In this document: one piece after another, positions 56,998-64,000 of the stretch | Layout: the number at the start of each line of letters is the position of its first letter | How positions within the stretch are numbered: the stretch's first letter is position 1 | Source: Bacteroidales bacterium UBA1181 | GTDB taxonomy: Bacteria > Bacteroidota > Bacteroidia > Bacteroidales > Paludibacteraceae | Length of the DNA: 64,000 nt | NCBI GenBank assembly: GCA_002310215.1 | Contig: DBYR01000018.1 | Location: forward strand, 113,024 to 177,023 | Direction of reading: 5' to 3' | The notes under the pieces: generated by a model | Databases searched by the model: none | The model's input: the letters and a program-made list of their open reading frames with translations, nothing else | What the model was told of the DNA's origin: nothing | Translations under genes and position numbers: made by a program

Positions 56998-58269
56998 TTA
57001 TTTGTCACCGCGGATAGCTGCGATACCTGGAAGAACCTTGCCCTCCATGTACTCCAACATAGCGCCACCACCAGTAGAAACGTAGCTAACCTTGTCGGCC
57101 AACTTGTTCTTGTTGATGGCAGCCACAGAGTCACCACCACCGATCAAAGAGAATGCGCCATTCTCTTGAGTAGCCTTAGCGACAGCCTGTGCGATAGCGG
57201 AAGTACCCTTAGCGAACTTGTCGAACTCGAACACGCCCATAGGACCGTTCCAGAGAACAGTCTTAGACTTAGCGATCACCTCAGAGAACTTCTTGATAGA
57301 CTCGTCAGCGATATCAAGACCCATCCATCCGTCAGGAGTCTCGTCCGTCTTGCTAACCTTAGCGTTGGCGTCCTTGTCGAACTTATCAGCGTTCACTGCG
57401 TCAACAGGGAGAAGGAGGTTCACACCCTTAGCCTTAGCCTTAGCGAGCACTTCCTTAGCCACGTCCAAACGATCCTCCTCGCAGAGAGAGTTACCGATCT
57501 TACCGCCCATCGCCTTGATGAAGGTGTAAGTCATACCACCACCGATGATGAGGTTGTCGACACGGTCGAGCAAGTTGTTGATGATGTTGATCTTATCAGA
57601 AACCTTAGCGCCACCCATGATAGCGGTGAAAGGCTTTTGTGCGCTCTTGAGCACCTTGTCCATAGCCTCAACCTCTTTGTTGATCAAGAAGCCGAACATC
57701 TTGTTAGCCTCGTCGAAAGAATCAGCGATGACAGCGGTGGAAGCGTGTTTACGGTGAGCCGTACCGAATGCGTCGTTTACATAAACGTCAGCGTAAGAAG
57801 CCAAAGTCTTAGCGAACTTCTTCTGGGAATCCTTCATGGCCTTCTTAGCGTCCTCGTATGCAGGATCATCCTTCTCGATGCCACGTGGCTTACCCTCCTC
57901 TTCAGGATAGTAACGAAGGTTCTCCAACAAAAGGATCTCACCCATCTTAAGGTTCTTAGCCTGCTCGGAAGCGGCAGCGCAATCAGGAGCGAATTGAATC
58001 TTGCCCAAGTATTTCTCGATGGCAGGAACGATTTGCTTCAAAGAGAACTTAGGGTCACCTGCGTGTGCGTCAGCATTCTTTGGCTTACCCATGTGGCTCA
58101 TAAGGATAGCGCATCCACCGTCAGCGATAATCTTCTTGATGGTAGGAAGCGCACCACGGATACGAGTGTCATCACTTACTTCACCAGTCTCTTTGTTCAA
58201 CGGAACATTGAAGTCCACGCGAACGATTGCCTTCTTTCCGGCAAAATTGAAATTGTCAATTAGTTGCAT
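56998..58269 (-). CDS. pgk: Phosphoglycerate kinase
   Basis: 423 residues, slightly longer than the usual ~390-417. It converts 1,3-bisphosphoglycerate and ADP to 3-phosphoglycerate and ATP in glycolysis. Features: the N-terminal substrate loop V-R-V-D-F-N-V-P-L with D-D-T-R-I-R-G, S-H-M-G-K-P, the hinge region, and the nucleotide-binding C-terminal part with G-G-A-K-V-S-D-K, W-N-G-P-M-G-V-F-E and I-G-G-G-D-S-V-A-A. Transcribed alone from its own promoter match. Confidence 0.97.
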   Translation of the reverse strand: MQLIDNFNFAGKKAIVRVDFNVPLNKETGEVSDDTRIRGALPTIKKIIADGGCAILMSHMGKPKNADAHAGDPKFSLKQIVPAIEKYLGKIQFAPDCAAASEQAKNLKMGEILLLENLRYYPEEEGKPRGIEKDDPAYEDAKKAMKDSQKKFAKTLASYADVYVNDAFGTAHRKHASTAVIADSFDEANKMFGFLINKEVEAMDKVLKSAQKPFTAIMGGAKVSDKINIINNLLDRVDNLIIGGGMTYTFIKAMGGKIGNSLCEEDRLDVAKEVLAKAKAKGVNLLLPVDAVNADKFDKDANAKVSKTDETPDGWMGLDIADESIKKFSEVIAKSKTVLWNGPMGVFEFDKFAKGTSAIAQAVAKATQENGAFSLIGGGDSVAAINKNKLADKVSYVSTGGGAMLEYMEGKVLPGIAAIRGDK

Positions 58270-58318
58270 AGTACTATTTAAAAATTAGAATTCTAAAATA
58301 TCACTTTTTTTACGTACG

Positions 58319-58326
58319 CAAAGTTA
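58319..58326 (-). promoter_or_regulatory. -7 box for pgk
   Basis: The minus strand reads TAACTTTG, matching TAnnTTTG, 49 nt before the start codon. Confidence 0.5.
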
Positions 58327-58361
58327 ATTTTTTTCGCTATTTGCGCCTACGGTTTGCAAGA

Positions 58362-59597
58362 TTATTTCTTGACAATCCTGACAGTTCCGGCGCCCTCCTC
58401 GTTCTCGAGTGTGAACAGATAAATGCCGGAGGAAAGAGAAGAGAGGTTCACCTTGCCATCCTTCACCTCTCCCGAGAGAATCGTCCTACCCGTCAAGTCC
58501 TTAACGACGCAGGAGCCATCCTCAGAACTGTAAAGTTCGTTCTCCACCGGATTAGGATAGACGGAGAAGTGTAGTTCAGCCAAATAATCCTCGCAGCCGG
58601 TGACATTCTTGTTGTAGAAGAACTTGCTCATCTCCACAAAGAAATCGACATCATTGGTCTGGGCGTTCAGGAAATCCGTGTGGGCCGCATTGTCAGACTC
58701 GAAGTAAACCACCTTTTTAGCCTCGTCGCAAGCGAAATCGTACTCCTCCACCGTGTTTCCGTCATCCTTGACGTTTGCCACAGCCTTCTTCTCGGCCGCG
58801 CCGCAACCATTTTGAGCCGCCACCGTATTCACCGTAGGAAGGATAGGGCCATTGAACATGCCTCCCTCATATTTCACAACGGCATCCGCCTTGCTATGGA
58901 AGATCAAAGCTGGGATGTTGATCGCCTTGCCGACCGTGTCCACACCAGCGCCCACGAACCCATTCAATATACAGATTTTCATTGCCTTACTACTCTCCGC
59001 ATAGGCATACTTATAGGCCATCGCACCACCCATGGAAGCGCCAGCCACGAAGAAAGAGTCGTTCGCATTATAGCTTGTCTGAAGATTCTCATATATCAAA
59101 TTGATGAATTTCACGTCATCAACCGTCTCGTTCAACTCGCCATAGCCTTTCTCCATCACAGTAGGCATCAACGCAGGAAGCAATGAGGACATCGTCCCCG
59201 CCATCTCCGTCATCGTCTCCGCCGAGATACGCGCGCCCGCACCCCATGGATACTTGATATCCATCTCTGCCGGCAGGATCCCGAACTTCTTCATGGTGGT
59301 CAAAGCACTTTTAATCTCTGAGCTCTGTTCCTCTACCGCTTGCGGGAAAACAACCAAAGCGTTATGCATGTCACTAATAGCTTGCGCATTACATAGTTCC
59401 GCATATCCCTCCGATGTGCCGTTCAAACCATGAAGAACCATCAACACAGAATGACTTTGAGATTTGTTAAAACCACTTGGAGTATACACGAGATAACTCC
59501 TTTCCAACCCATCCACCTCAATCGTCTCTGTCTTGGACGTTGCATACGACTGAATAGCGGATGCCATTACACATAACGTGATAAATATTTTTTTCAT
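58362..59597 (-). CDS. Secreted alpha/beta-hydrolase esterase (PHB depolymerase/feruloyl esterase-like) with T9SS type A tail
   Basis: 411 residues from the ATG at 59597, where a signal peptide begins (MKKIFITLCVMASAIQSYA). The frame stays open 25 codons further upstream, but that stretch overlaps the promoter. Features: V-L-H-G-L-N-G oxyanion region, nucleophile Ser in G-A-S-M-G-G, acidic residue in H-S-K-A-D-A-V-V, and His in N-A-A-H-T-D-F, the order of the LpqC/PHB-depolymerase-like family. Residues ~340 to the end are a type A sorting domain (V-Y-P-N-P-V ... L-S-S-G-I-Y-L-F-T-L). Ester-linked decorations of polysaccharides are a plausible substrate, in line with the other secreted carbohydrate enzymes. 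Confidence 0.87.
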   Translation of the reverse strand: MKKIFITLCVMASAIQSYATSKTETIEVDGLERSYLVYTPSGFNKSQSHSVLMVLHGLNGTSEGYAELCNAQAISDMHNALVVFPQAVEEQSSEIKSALTTMKKFGILPAEMDIKYPWGAGARISAETMTEMAGTMSSLLPALMPTVMEKGYGELNETVDDVKFINLIYENLQTSYNANDSFFVAGASMGGAMAYKYAYAESSKAMKICILNGFVGAGVDTVGKAINIPALIFHSKADAVVKYEGGMFNGPILPTVNTVAAQNGCGAAEKKAVANVKDDGNTVEEYDFACDEAKKVVYFESDNAAHTDFLNAQTNDVDFFVEMSKFFYNKNVTGCEDYLAELHFSVYPNPVENELYSSEDGSCVVKDLTGRTILSGEVKDGKVNLSSLSSGIYLFTLENEEGAGTVRIVKK

Positions 59598-59611
59598 CCT
59601 AAATAAAAATA

Positions 59612-59641
59612 AAGTGTATATCTGGGAACAAATATACACTT
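59612..59641 (-). promoter_or_regulatory. Inverted repeat overlapping the esterase promoter
   Basis: 9-bp arms AAGTGTATA (59612-59620) and TATACACTT (59633-59641) are separated by 12 nt. The minus-strand -7 box TATATTTG lies at 59636-59629, inside the repeat. The arrangement suits a repressor operator or a 5' leader hairpin. Confidence 0.45.
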
Positions 59642-59691
59642 TTTCTCGCGAATTTTTTCCGAAAATAATCACAAAAGTTCAGCTATGGAAT

Positions 59692-60020
59692 TCACCGTTT
59701 ACCATGCAGAATGAATGAATAATAAGTTCCCGGCGTCGGTTCTCCGTCACATGCATTGAAATACATATATCCATCTTCTATTCTAAATGCGCCACAACCA
59801 TAGAAGAAGAGTGAATCGGAAGAAACCTTGTCCAACTGATACTTCACACTTCCCTCATAAGAACTGGTACTACTCGAGCCATTCTTACGTATATTAGCAC
59901 TCACAGAATGAATCGAGAAACAACAACAAGGAACACTCACACTTTTCCATTCCAAAGGAACTGCGTGTTTACTGCCAGAAACAGCAGAATGGTGAATATG
60001 AGGGTTTTGGATGGTTTCAT
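59692..60020 (-). pseudogene. Frameshifted small secreted protein gene, start overlapping the hsdR stop
   Basis: An ATG at 60020-60018 overlaps the hsdR TGA (60019-60017) as ATGA. It opens a typical signal peptide (MKPSKTLIFTILLFLAVNT) but the frame ends at 59937. A second frame continues from about 59955 to 59692 with 87 residues (from E-W-K-S-V-S-V-P-C-C-C-F to F-I-L-H-G-K-R). One extra base near 59963-59970 would join them and give a protein of about 105-110 residues with a plausible cleavage region (...V-N-T-x-V-P-L-E-W-K). Either the gene is broken, the sequence has an error, or the two frames are used separately. No family recognised; the mature part is Cys-containing and probably beta-rich. 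Confidence 0.55.
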
Positions 60021-63000
60021 AAATTCATATTTACAATTTCCTGCGCCATCATTTCCGCCTGTTTTAAAACCGTCTCCGTTGCCAGCAATTGCATATCTGG
60101 TGGATAACCATATTTACGTAACAGACGCTTTACGGCCACCTTCATCTTCGCACGGACATTCTCCTTGATAGTCCAGTCTATCGAAGTGTTCTGCCGAATG
60201 GTTTCGGTCAACACAACTGCTAATTCACGAAGTTTATCTTTCCCCATCAACTCTTTCGCACTTTCATTGTCAGCCACAGCGGAATAGAAAGCATATTCGT
60301 AGGTGGTCAATCCCATGGTTTCTGCATCCTTGTCCTTCTCTACGATGGTTTTACTGAGTTTAATCAGTTCATCGATAACTTCGGCGGCGGTGAGTATCTT
60401 GTTGTGATAGCGAGTGATGGAACTATCCAGCATCTCCATCAATGTCCGTCCCTCAACCACATTGAATTTTGAACGTGCTTTTATTTCCCCTTCCAATAGT
60501 TTTCTCAGCACCTCCAAAGCAATGTTTTTGTGTTCCATGCCTTTCAACTCCATCATAAACTCTTCCGAAAGGATGGAGATGTCAGGTTTCTTTAAGCCAG
60601 CCGCATCAAATAGGTCAATGACCTTCTCCGACACCAATGCCTTGTCAATCACCTGACGGATGGTGGTTTCTATATCTTCGTTAGTATGGTCTATTCCTGT
60701 TTGGTCAAATTTGCAGAGTCGGGCTTTCACGGCCTGAAAGAATGCCACTTCCTCTTTCGCATCCATCGCCGCATCGTGGGGAATTGCAATGGCAAATGCC
60801 TTACTTAATGCAGTCACCTCATTCACAAAACGTTTTTTTCCATCGTCCAACCCTAGGATAAAATCTTCAGCCTTTAATATCCACGAGAGTTTACCCGAAG
60901 TGTCGGCGGTGAAATATTGCTTATATTCGAAGCCATAGAACATCTGTTCCACCACTTCCAGTTTCTCCTGCATCATGGCTACAGCCTGCTCCTGCTGCTG
61001 CGTCGGATCTCCCTTGCCACCCGAGTCGGAATAGAACGACAGGGCTTTCTTCAGATCCGAGGCAATACCGAGGTAGTCAACCACCAATCCTCCTGGTTTG
61101 TCTTTATAAACACGGTTCACACGGGCTATGGCCTGCATGAGGTTATGTCCTTGCATAGGCTTGTCGATGTATAGCGTATGCAGACACGGAGCGTCAAAGC
61201 CTGTCAGCCACATATCCCGCACAATGACAAGCTTCAGTTCATCGTCGGGATCCTTCATACGCTCTGCTAAAGCGCGTCGCTGTTCCTTGGTTGTATGGTG
61301 CTTAGCAATTTTTGCTCCATCGGATGCGGAGGATGTCATAACGACCTTGATGGCACCCTTCGACAGGTCGTCGGAATGCCACTCGGGGCGTAGTTTGACA
61401 ATCTCTTCATATAAATCAGCAGCGATTCGACGGCTCATTGCGACAACCATTGCTTTGCCTTCAAACACCTTCTGGCGTTCTTCGAAGTGCGCCACAATGT
61501 CTTTTGCAATGTTTTTTATACGATTCGGGCTACCGATGAGCGCTTCCAACTGTGTCCATTTCGCCTTTGCTTTTTGGACGTCGTTCATGCTCTCCGTCTC
61601 GAACTGTTTGTCCAGTTCCTCCACCAGCTTGCGTCCTTCCTCGCTCAGTTCCACTTTAGCGAGACGGCTTTCATAATAGATGCGTACGGTTGCACCGTCC
61701 TCTACGGCCTGAGCGATATCATACACGTCTATGTAATTGCCGAATACAGCTGGAGTGTTGACATCGGTCGATTCTATCGGTGTTCCCGTAAATCCAAGGT
61801 AGGTGGCATTGGGAAGTGCGTCACGCAAGTATTTGGCAAAACCATATTTGATTTCGGAGCCCACCACCTCATCAGCCTCGTTACGCACCTCCACTGTCTT
61901 AGCCTTGAATCCATACTGTGTACGGTGTGCCTCGTCCGCTATCACAATCACATTGCTACGCTCGGTAAGCGTGTCGTACACATTCCCTGATTCGGGCTGG
62001 AACTTCTGTATTGTGGTAAAAATGACGCCACCGGCCTGCACCGCCAAAAGTTTTTTCAGTTGCTCGCGGCTTTCGGCTTGAACAGGGGTCTGCCTGAGCA
62101 GTTGTTTCGCTCCTGTAAATGTGTCGAAGAGTTGGTCGTCCAGATCGTTGCGGTCGGTGATGACGATAATAGTCGGGTTGTTAAGCCGCTGCACGATTTT
62201 GCCCGTATAGAACACCATGGTAAGTGATTTGCCGCTTCCCTGCGTATGCCAAACCACTCCAGCACGGTGGTCACCAGCTTGTTGGTCTTGAACGGTCTTA
62301 TAGCCATAGTGGGCAGGAGATTCCGCCACCATCGAATCCATGTTGATTCCTGTGGCGCGCAAGGTGGATTCCACAGCTTTGTTGACGGCGTAATATTGAT
62401 GGTAAGCGGCGATTTTCTTCACCGTTTTGATGATGGTGAGCCCTGTTTTCAAGTCTTCTTGCTTCTGCTTCTCGAATACGGTGAACGACTGCACGAGGTC
62501 GAGCAAGGTGTCTTTGTTTAGCATACCATTGACCAGCACTTCCAGTTCGCCTACGAGATGCGAAGCGATGGTTTCGCCGTCGGTGCTTTTCCACGCTGTG
62601 TAACGGCTGAAACCTGCTGAAAACGAACCTGCCCGTGCCTCCAGACCATCAGAAATAACCGTCAAGGCGTTGTAAGTGAAAAGCGACGGAATCTGCTGTT
62701 TGTAGGTCTGAATCTGACGATAGGCGCTTTGCAGCGTAGCGTTCTCATCAGCTGCATTTTTCAGTTCAAACAGGACCAACGGCAGACCGTTCACAAACAG
62801 TAGCACATCGGGGCGACGGTTGTGACCGTTCTCGATGATGGTGAACTGGTTGACCACCGTAAACTCATTGTTCCACGGGTCGTTGAAATCAATCAACCAG
62901 ACCCGGGCACCACGCTCCATACCGTCTTTGTGAACCGACACCGGAACGCCTTCGGTCAACAGGCGGTGGAACTCCTCGTTGTTGGCCAGCACATCAGGCG

Positions 63001-63235
63001 AACTGATGCGCAGCACGGTTTTCACCGCCTCTTCCTGCACAGCATACGGCAACGATGGGTTGAGCCGCTTCACAGCAGTTTCCAACTTCTCGCGCAGCAC
63101 CACTTCCTCAAAGCTGCCGCGCATCGGCGTTTCGCCGTCGGGTGCAATGTCGGGACCATACAGGTACTGATAGCCTTTGGCTTTCAGTTGGTCGATGAGC
63201 ATCTGCTCTATGTCGGATTCGTGGAGTGGGGGCAT
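60017..63235 (-). CDS. hsdR: Type I restriction enzyme, R (motor/nuclease) subunit
   Basis: 1,072 residues, usual for HsdR. The N-terminal PD-(D/E)xK nuclease has D143 and E157-x-K159 in R-P-D-V-L-L-F-V...V-L-F-E-L-K-N. The SF2 translocase follows with Walker A H-T-Q-G-S-G-K-S (330-337), D-E-A-H at 434-437, G-F-T-G-T-P, and motif VI Q-A-I-A-R-V-N-R. A helical C-terminal part (~800-1070) docks to the methylase complex in this family. It cleaves unmethylated foreign DNA at a distance from the HsdS-defined site. hsdM and hsdS are not visible and are expected beyond the right edge. The PIN gene ends only 7 nt upstream, so they are cotranscribed. Confidence 0.96.
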   Translation of the reverse strand: MPPLHESDIEQMLIDQLKAKGYQYLYGPDIAPDGETPMRGSFEEVVLREKLETAVKRLNPSLPYAVQEEAVKTVLRISSPDVLANNEEFHRLLTEGVPVSVHKDGMERGARVWLIDFNDPWNNEFTVVNQFTIIENGHNRRPDVLLFVNGLPLVLFELKNAADENATLQSAYRQIQTYKQQIPSLFTYNALTVISDGLEARAGSFSAGFSRYTAWKSTDGETIASHLVGELEVLVNGMLNKDTLLDLVQSFTVFEKQKQEDLKTGLTIIKTVKKIAAYHQYYAVNKAVESTLRATGINMDSMVAESPAHYGYKTVQDQQAGDHRAGVVWHTQGSGKSLTMVFYTGKIVQRLNNPTIIVITDRNDLDDQLFDTFTGAKQLLRQTPVQAESREQLKKLLAVQAGGVIFTTIQKFQPESGNVYDTLTERSNVIVIADEAHRTQYGFKAKTVEVRNEADEVVGSEIKYGFAKYLRDALPNATYLGFTGTPIESTDVNTPAVFGNYIDVYDIAQAVEDGATVRIYYESRLAKVELSEEGRKLVEELDKQFETESMNDVQKAKAKWTQLEALIGSPNRIKNIAKDIVAHFEERQKVFEGKAMVVAMSRRIAADLYEEIVKLRPEWHSDDLSKGAIKVVMTSSASDGAKIAKHHTTKEQRRALAERMKDPDDELKLVIVRDMWLTGFDAPCLHTLYIDKPMQGHNLMQAIARVNRVYKDKPGGLVVDYLGIASDLKKALSFYSDSGGKGDPTQQQEQAVAMMQEKLEVVEQMFYGFEYKQYFTADTSGKLSWILKAEDFILGLDDGKKRFVNEVTALSKAFAIAIPHDAAMDAKEEVAFFQAVKARLCKFDQTGIDHTNEDIETTIRQVIDKALVSEKVIDLFDAAGLKKPDISILSEEFMMELKGMEHKNIALEVLRKLLEGEIKARSKFNVVEGRTLMEMLDSSITRYHNKILTAAEVIDELIKLSKTIVEKDKDAETMGLTTYEYAFYSAVADNESAKELMGKDKLRELAVVLTETIRQNTSIDWTIKENVRAKMKVAVKRLLRKYGYPPDMQLLATETVLKQAEMMAQEIVNMNL

Positions 63236-63242
63236 AATAACT

Positions 63243-63749
63243 TTACAATTTAACAGAAGGAATATATTTCGTGATATCTACGTTAGGTAATTTACTTCCT
63301 TTGGAGATTACATCGGTAATGAATTTTGAACATTCTGCAGATGAGAGTTTTTTTCTCTCATAAGCATAATACAAGAAATCGAGGGTTGTCAAGTAAGTTA
63401 TGCTTTCCCTTTCACAGTATGCTTTGATGTCCTTCAGATTACTGCTGCCAATCACATTGTTGGTAAACTTACAATAAGCCATGCAGGCGCTTTCACCTTT
63501 TCCGAACGTGTTCTTTAACATTGCATATTCTTTCAAAACTTCTCCTGTGGGATTGAACGTCTCCAATACTATATTCTTCAAGAAGTGGATCTGGTTGTCG
63601 AGCTGACCTTGAATAGTCCCTATTTCCTCGTAAACCGTACTAAGCACAACATGGTCGTATTCCGTCAATATCTCGGGCAACAGACTCAACATATTGGCTT
63701 TAGAGAAATGAATCAGCACATCAGCATCCAGCACTATCTTGACCTTCAT
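63243..63749 (-). CDS. PIN-domain protein, probable toxin or nuclease partner
   Basis: 168 residues from the ATG at 63749; a TTG two codons upstream is also possible. The start M-K-V-K-I-V-L-D-A-D-V-L-I-H-F carries the first conserved PIN Asp (D8, D10). Further acidic positions follow in T-V-Y-E-E-I-G, G-K-G-E-S-A-C-M-A-Y and N-L-K-D-I-K-A-Y. PIN domains of this type are metal-dependent RNases, mostly toxins or regulated nucleases. The start overlaps the previous gene by 29 nt, which suggests translational coupling. Its place directly before hsdR is typical of accessory genes lodged inside type I restriction operons. Confidence 0.7.
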   Translation of the reverse strand: MKVKIVLDADVLIHFSKANMLSLLPEILTEYDHVVLSTVYEEIGTIQGQLDNQIHFLKNIVLETFNPTGEVLKEYAMLKNTFGKGESACMAYCKFTNNVIGSSNLKDIKAYCERESITYLTTLDFLYYAYERKKLSSAECSKFITDVISKGSKLPNVDITKYIPSVKL

Positions 63750-64000
63750 ACCCAATTAAATTTAACAATTCAAGATAATGTCCTTCGGAAATTTTTCCCT
63801 CGTCAAACAATCGTCTTGCTTTAGAACCGAAATCGCCAATGATAAGCCGTTCTCCATCCCCTTTTTTGTACAATCGATCTTCGTAGCCACGCAACGCCGC
63901 TTCTTTTATAATGCTAAGTTTCAAGAGCGATTCTGCACATTTGGGAGTTATTATTCGTAGCTCCTTTAGCCGCACCACCATGGTTTGATGTGAAATGCCA
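63721..64000 (-). CDS. C-terminal part of a probable ImmA/IrrE-type protein, partner of the PIN protein (5' end outside window)
   Basis: The frame is open to the window edge; 92 codons are visible. The visible N-terminal stretch G-I-S-H-Q-T-M-V-V-R-L-K-E-L resembles the HTH-like segment that follows the metallopeptidase domain in ImmA/IrrE proteins (pattern V-S-x-x-A-x-x-x-R-L-x-x-L-G). The H-E-x-x-H catalytic part would lie beyond the edge. The remaining ~60 residues are helical and unassigned. ImmA/IrrE proteins paired with PIN proteins occur as two-gene toxin-antitoxin-like modules. An alternative is a plain HTH antitoxin. Confidence 0.5.
   Translation of the reverse strand, partial: GISHQTMVVRLKELRIITPKCAESLLKLSIIKEAALRGYEDRLYKKGDGERLIIGDFGSKARRLFDEGKISEGHYLELLNLIGYEGQDSAGC

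Noticed and set aside
56962..58263. 433-codon open frame opposite pgk
   Set aside because: pgk is unmistakable. The antisense frame is a known kind of shadow over highly expressed, strongly codon-biased genes.
59673..59691. Longer start for the esterase at 59672
   Set aside because: The extra 25 residues precede a perfect signal peptide start and cover the promoter box and its inverted repeat.
1..64000. tRNA, rRNA, IS elements, prophage or CRISPR
   Set aside because: I found no cloverleaf-like gene, no transposase or integrase motif, and no repeat-spacer array in the intergenic gaps.

Overview
The window (64 kb) looks like a chromosomal segment of a Bacteroidota bacterium, most likely of the order Bacteroidales. 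Three things point there. Five secreted proteins end in type IX secretion (T9SS) sorting domains: two of the gliding-associated (CHU_C, type B) kind and three of the short type A kind. Several gene starts are preceded by the Bacteroidetes promoter element TAnnTTTG. The gene families are also typical: DUF1573, a DUF4369/TlpA-like lipoprotein, a UpxY-like NusG paralogue and a C69 dipeptidase. No rRNA, tRNA, IS element or CRISPR array was seen.

Layout. 2-12106 and 12362-37276 are two giant tandem paralogous surface proteins, of at least 4,034 and 8,304 residues. I count about 47 and about 90 Ig-like domains in them; together they fill 58% of the window. 37354-40528 carries mutS2 and a small outer-membrane beta-barrel gene. 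40617-45268 (minus) is a two-gene polysaccharide-degrading operon: a GH43-GH30 fusion, then a GH16 enzyme. 45517-46802 holds a divergent pair, an orphan radical-SAM activase and an orphan UpxY/NusG-like factor. 46806-50176 (minus) holds an M23 peptidase and a C69 dipeptidase homologue that lacks its nucleophilic cysteine. 50407-53792 (plus) is an envelope thiol/DUF1573 cluster: DUF1573; then a TlpA-like lipoprotein, a CcdA-like membrane protein and a second DUF1573 protein. 53886-56838 is metE with a divergent Lrp/AsnC regulator. 56998-59597 (minus) holds a secreted esterase and pgk. 59692-64000 (minus) is the end of a defence locus: the C-terminal part of a probable ImmA/IrrE-type protein, a PIN-domain protein, hsdR of a type I restriction system, and a short frameshifted secreted-protein gene whose start overlaps the hsdR stop.

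How the genes work together. The giants, the GH enzymes and the esterase would all leave the cell by T9SS, although no T9SS machinery gene and no SprF/PorP-type partner is in the window. The domains of the giants have the Ig pattern Cys - Trp - Cys, which would need well over a hundred disulfides. The most striking structural finding is that the domains are not a simple tandem array: along much of both proteins they follow a three-domain super-period (A-B-C) of about 217-252 residues, and the last three domains plus tail are closely matched between the two paralogues.
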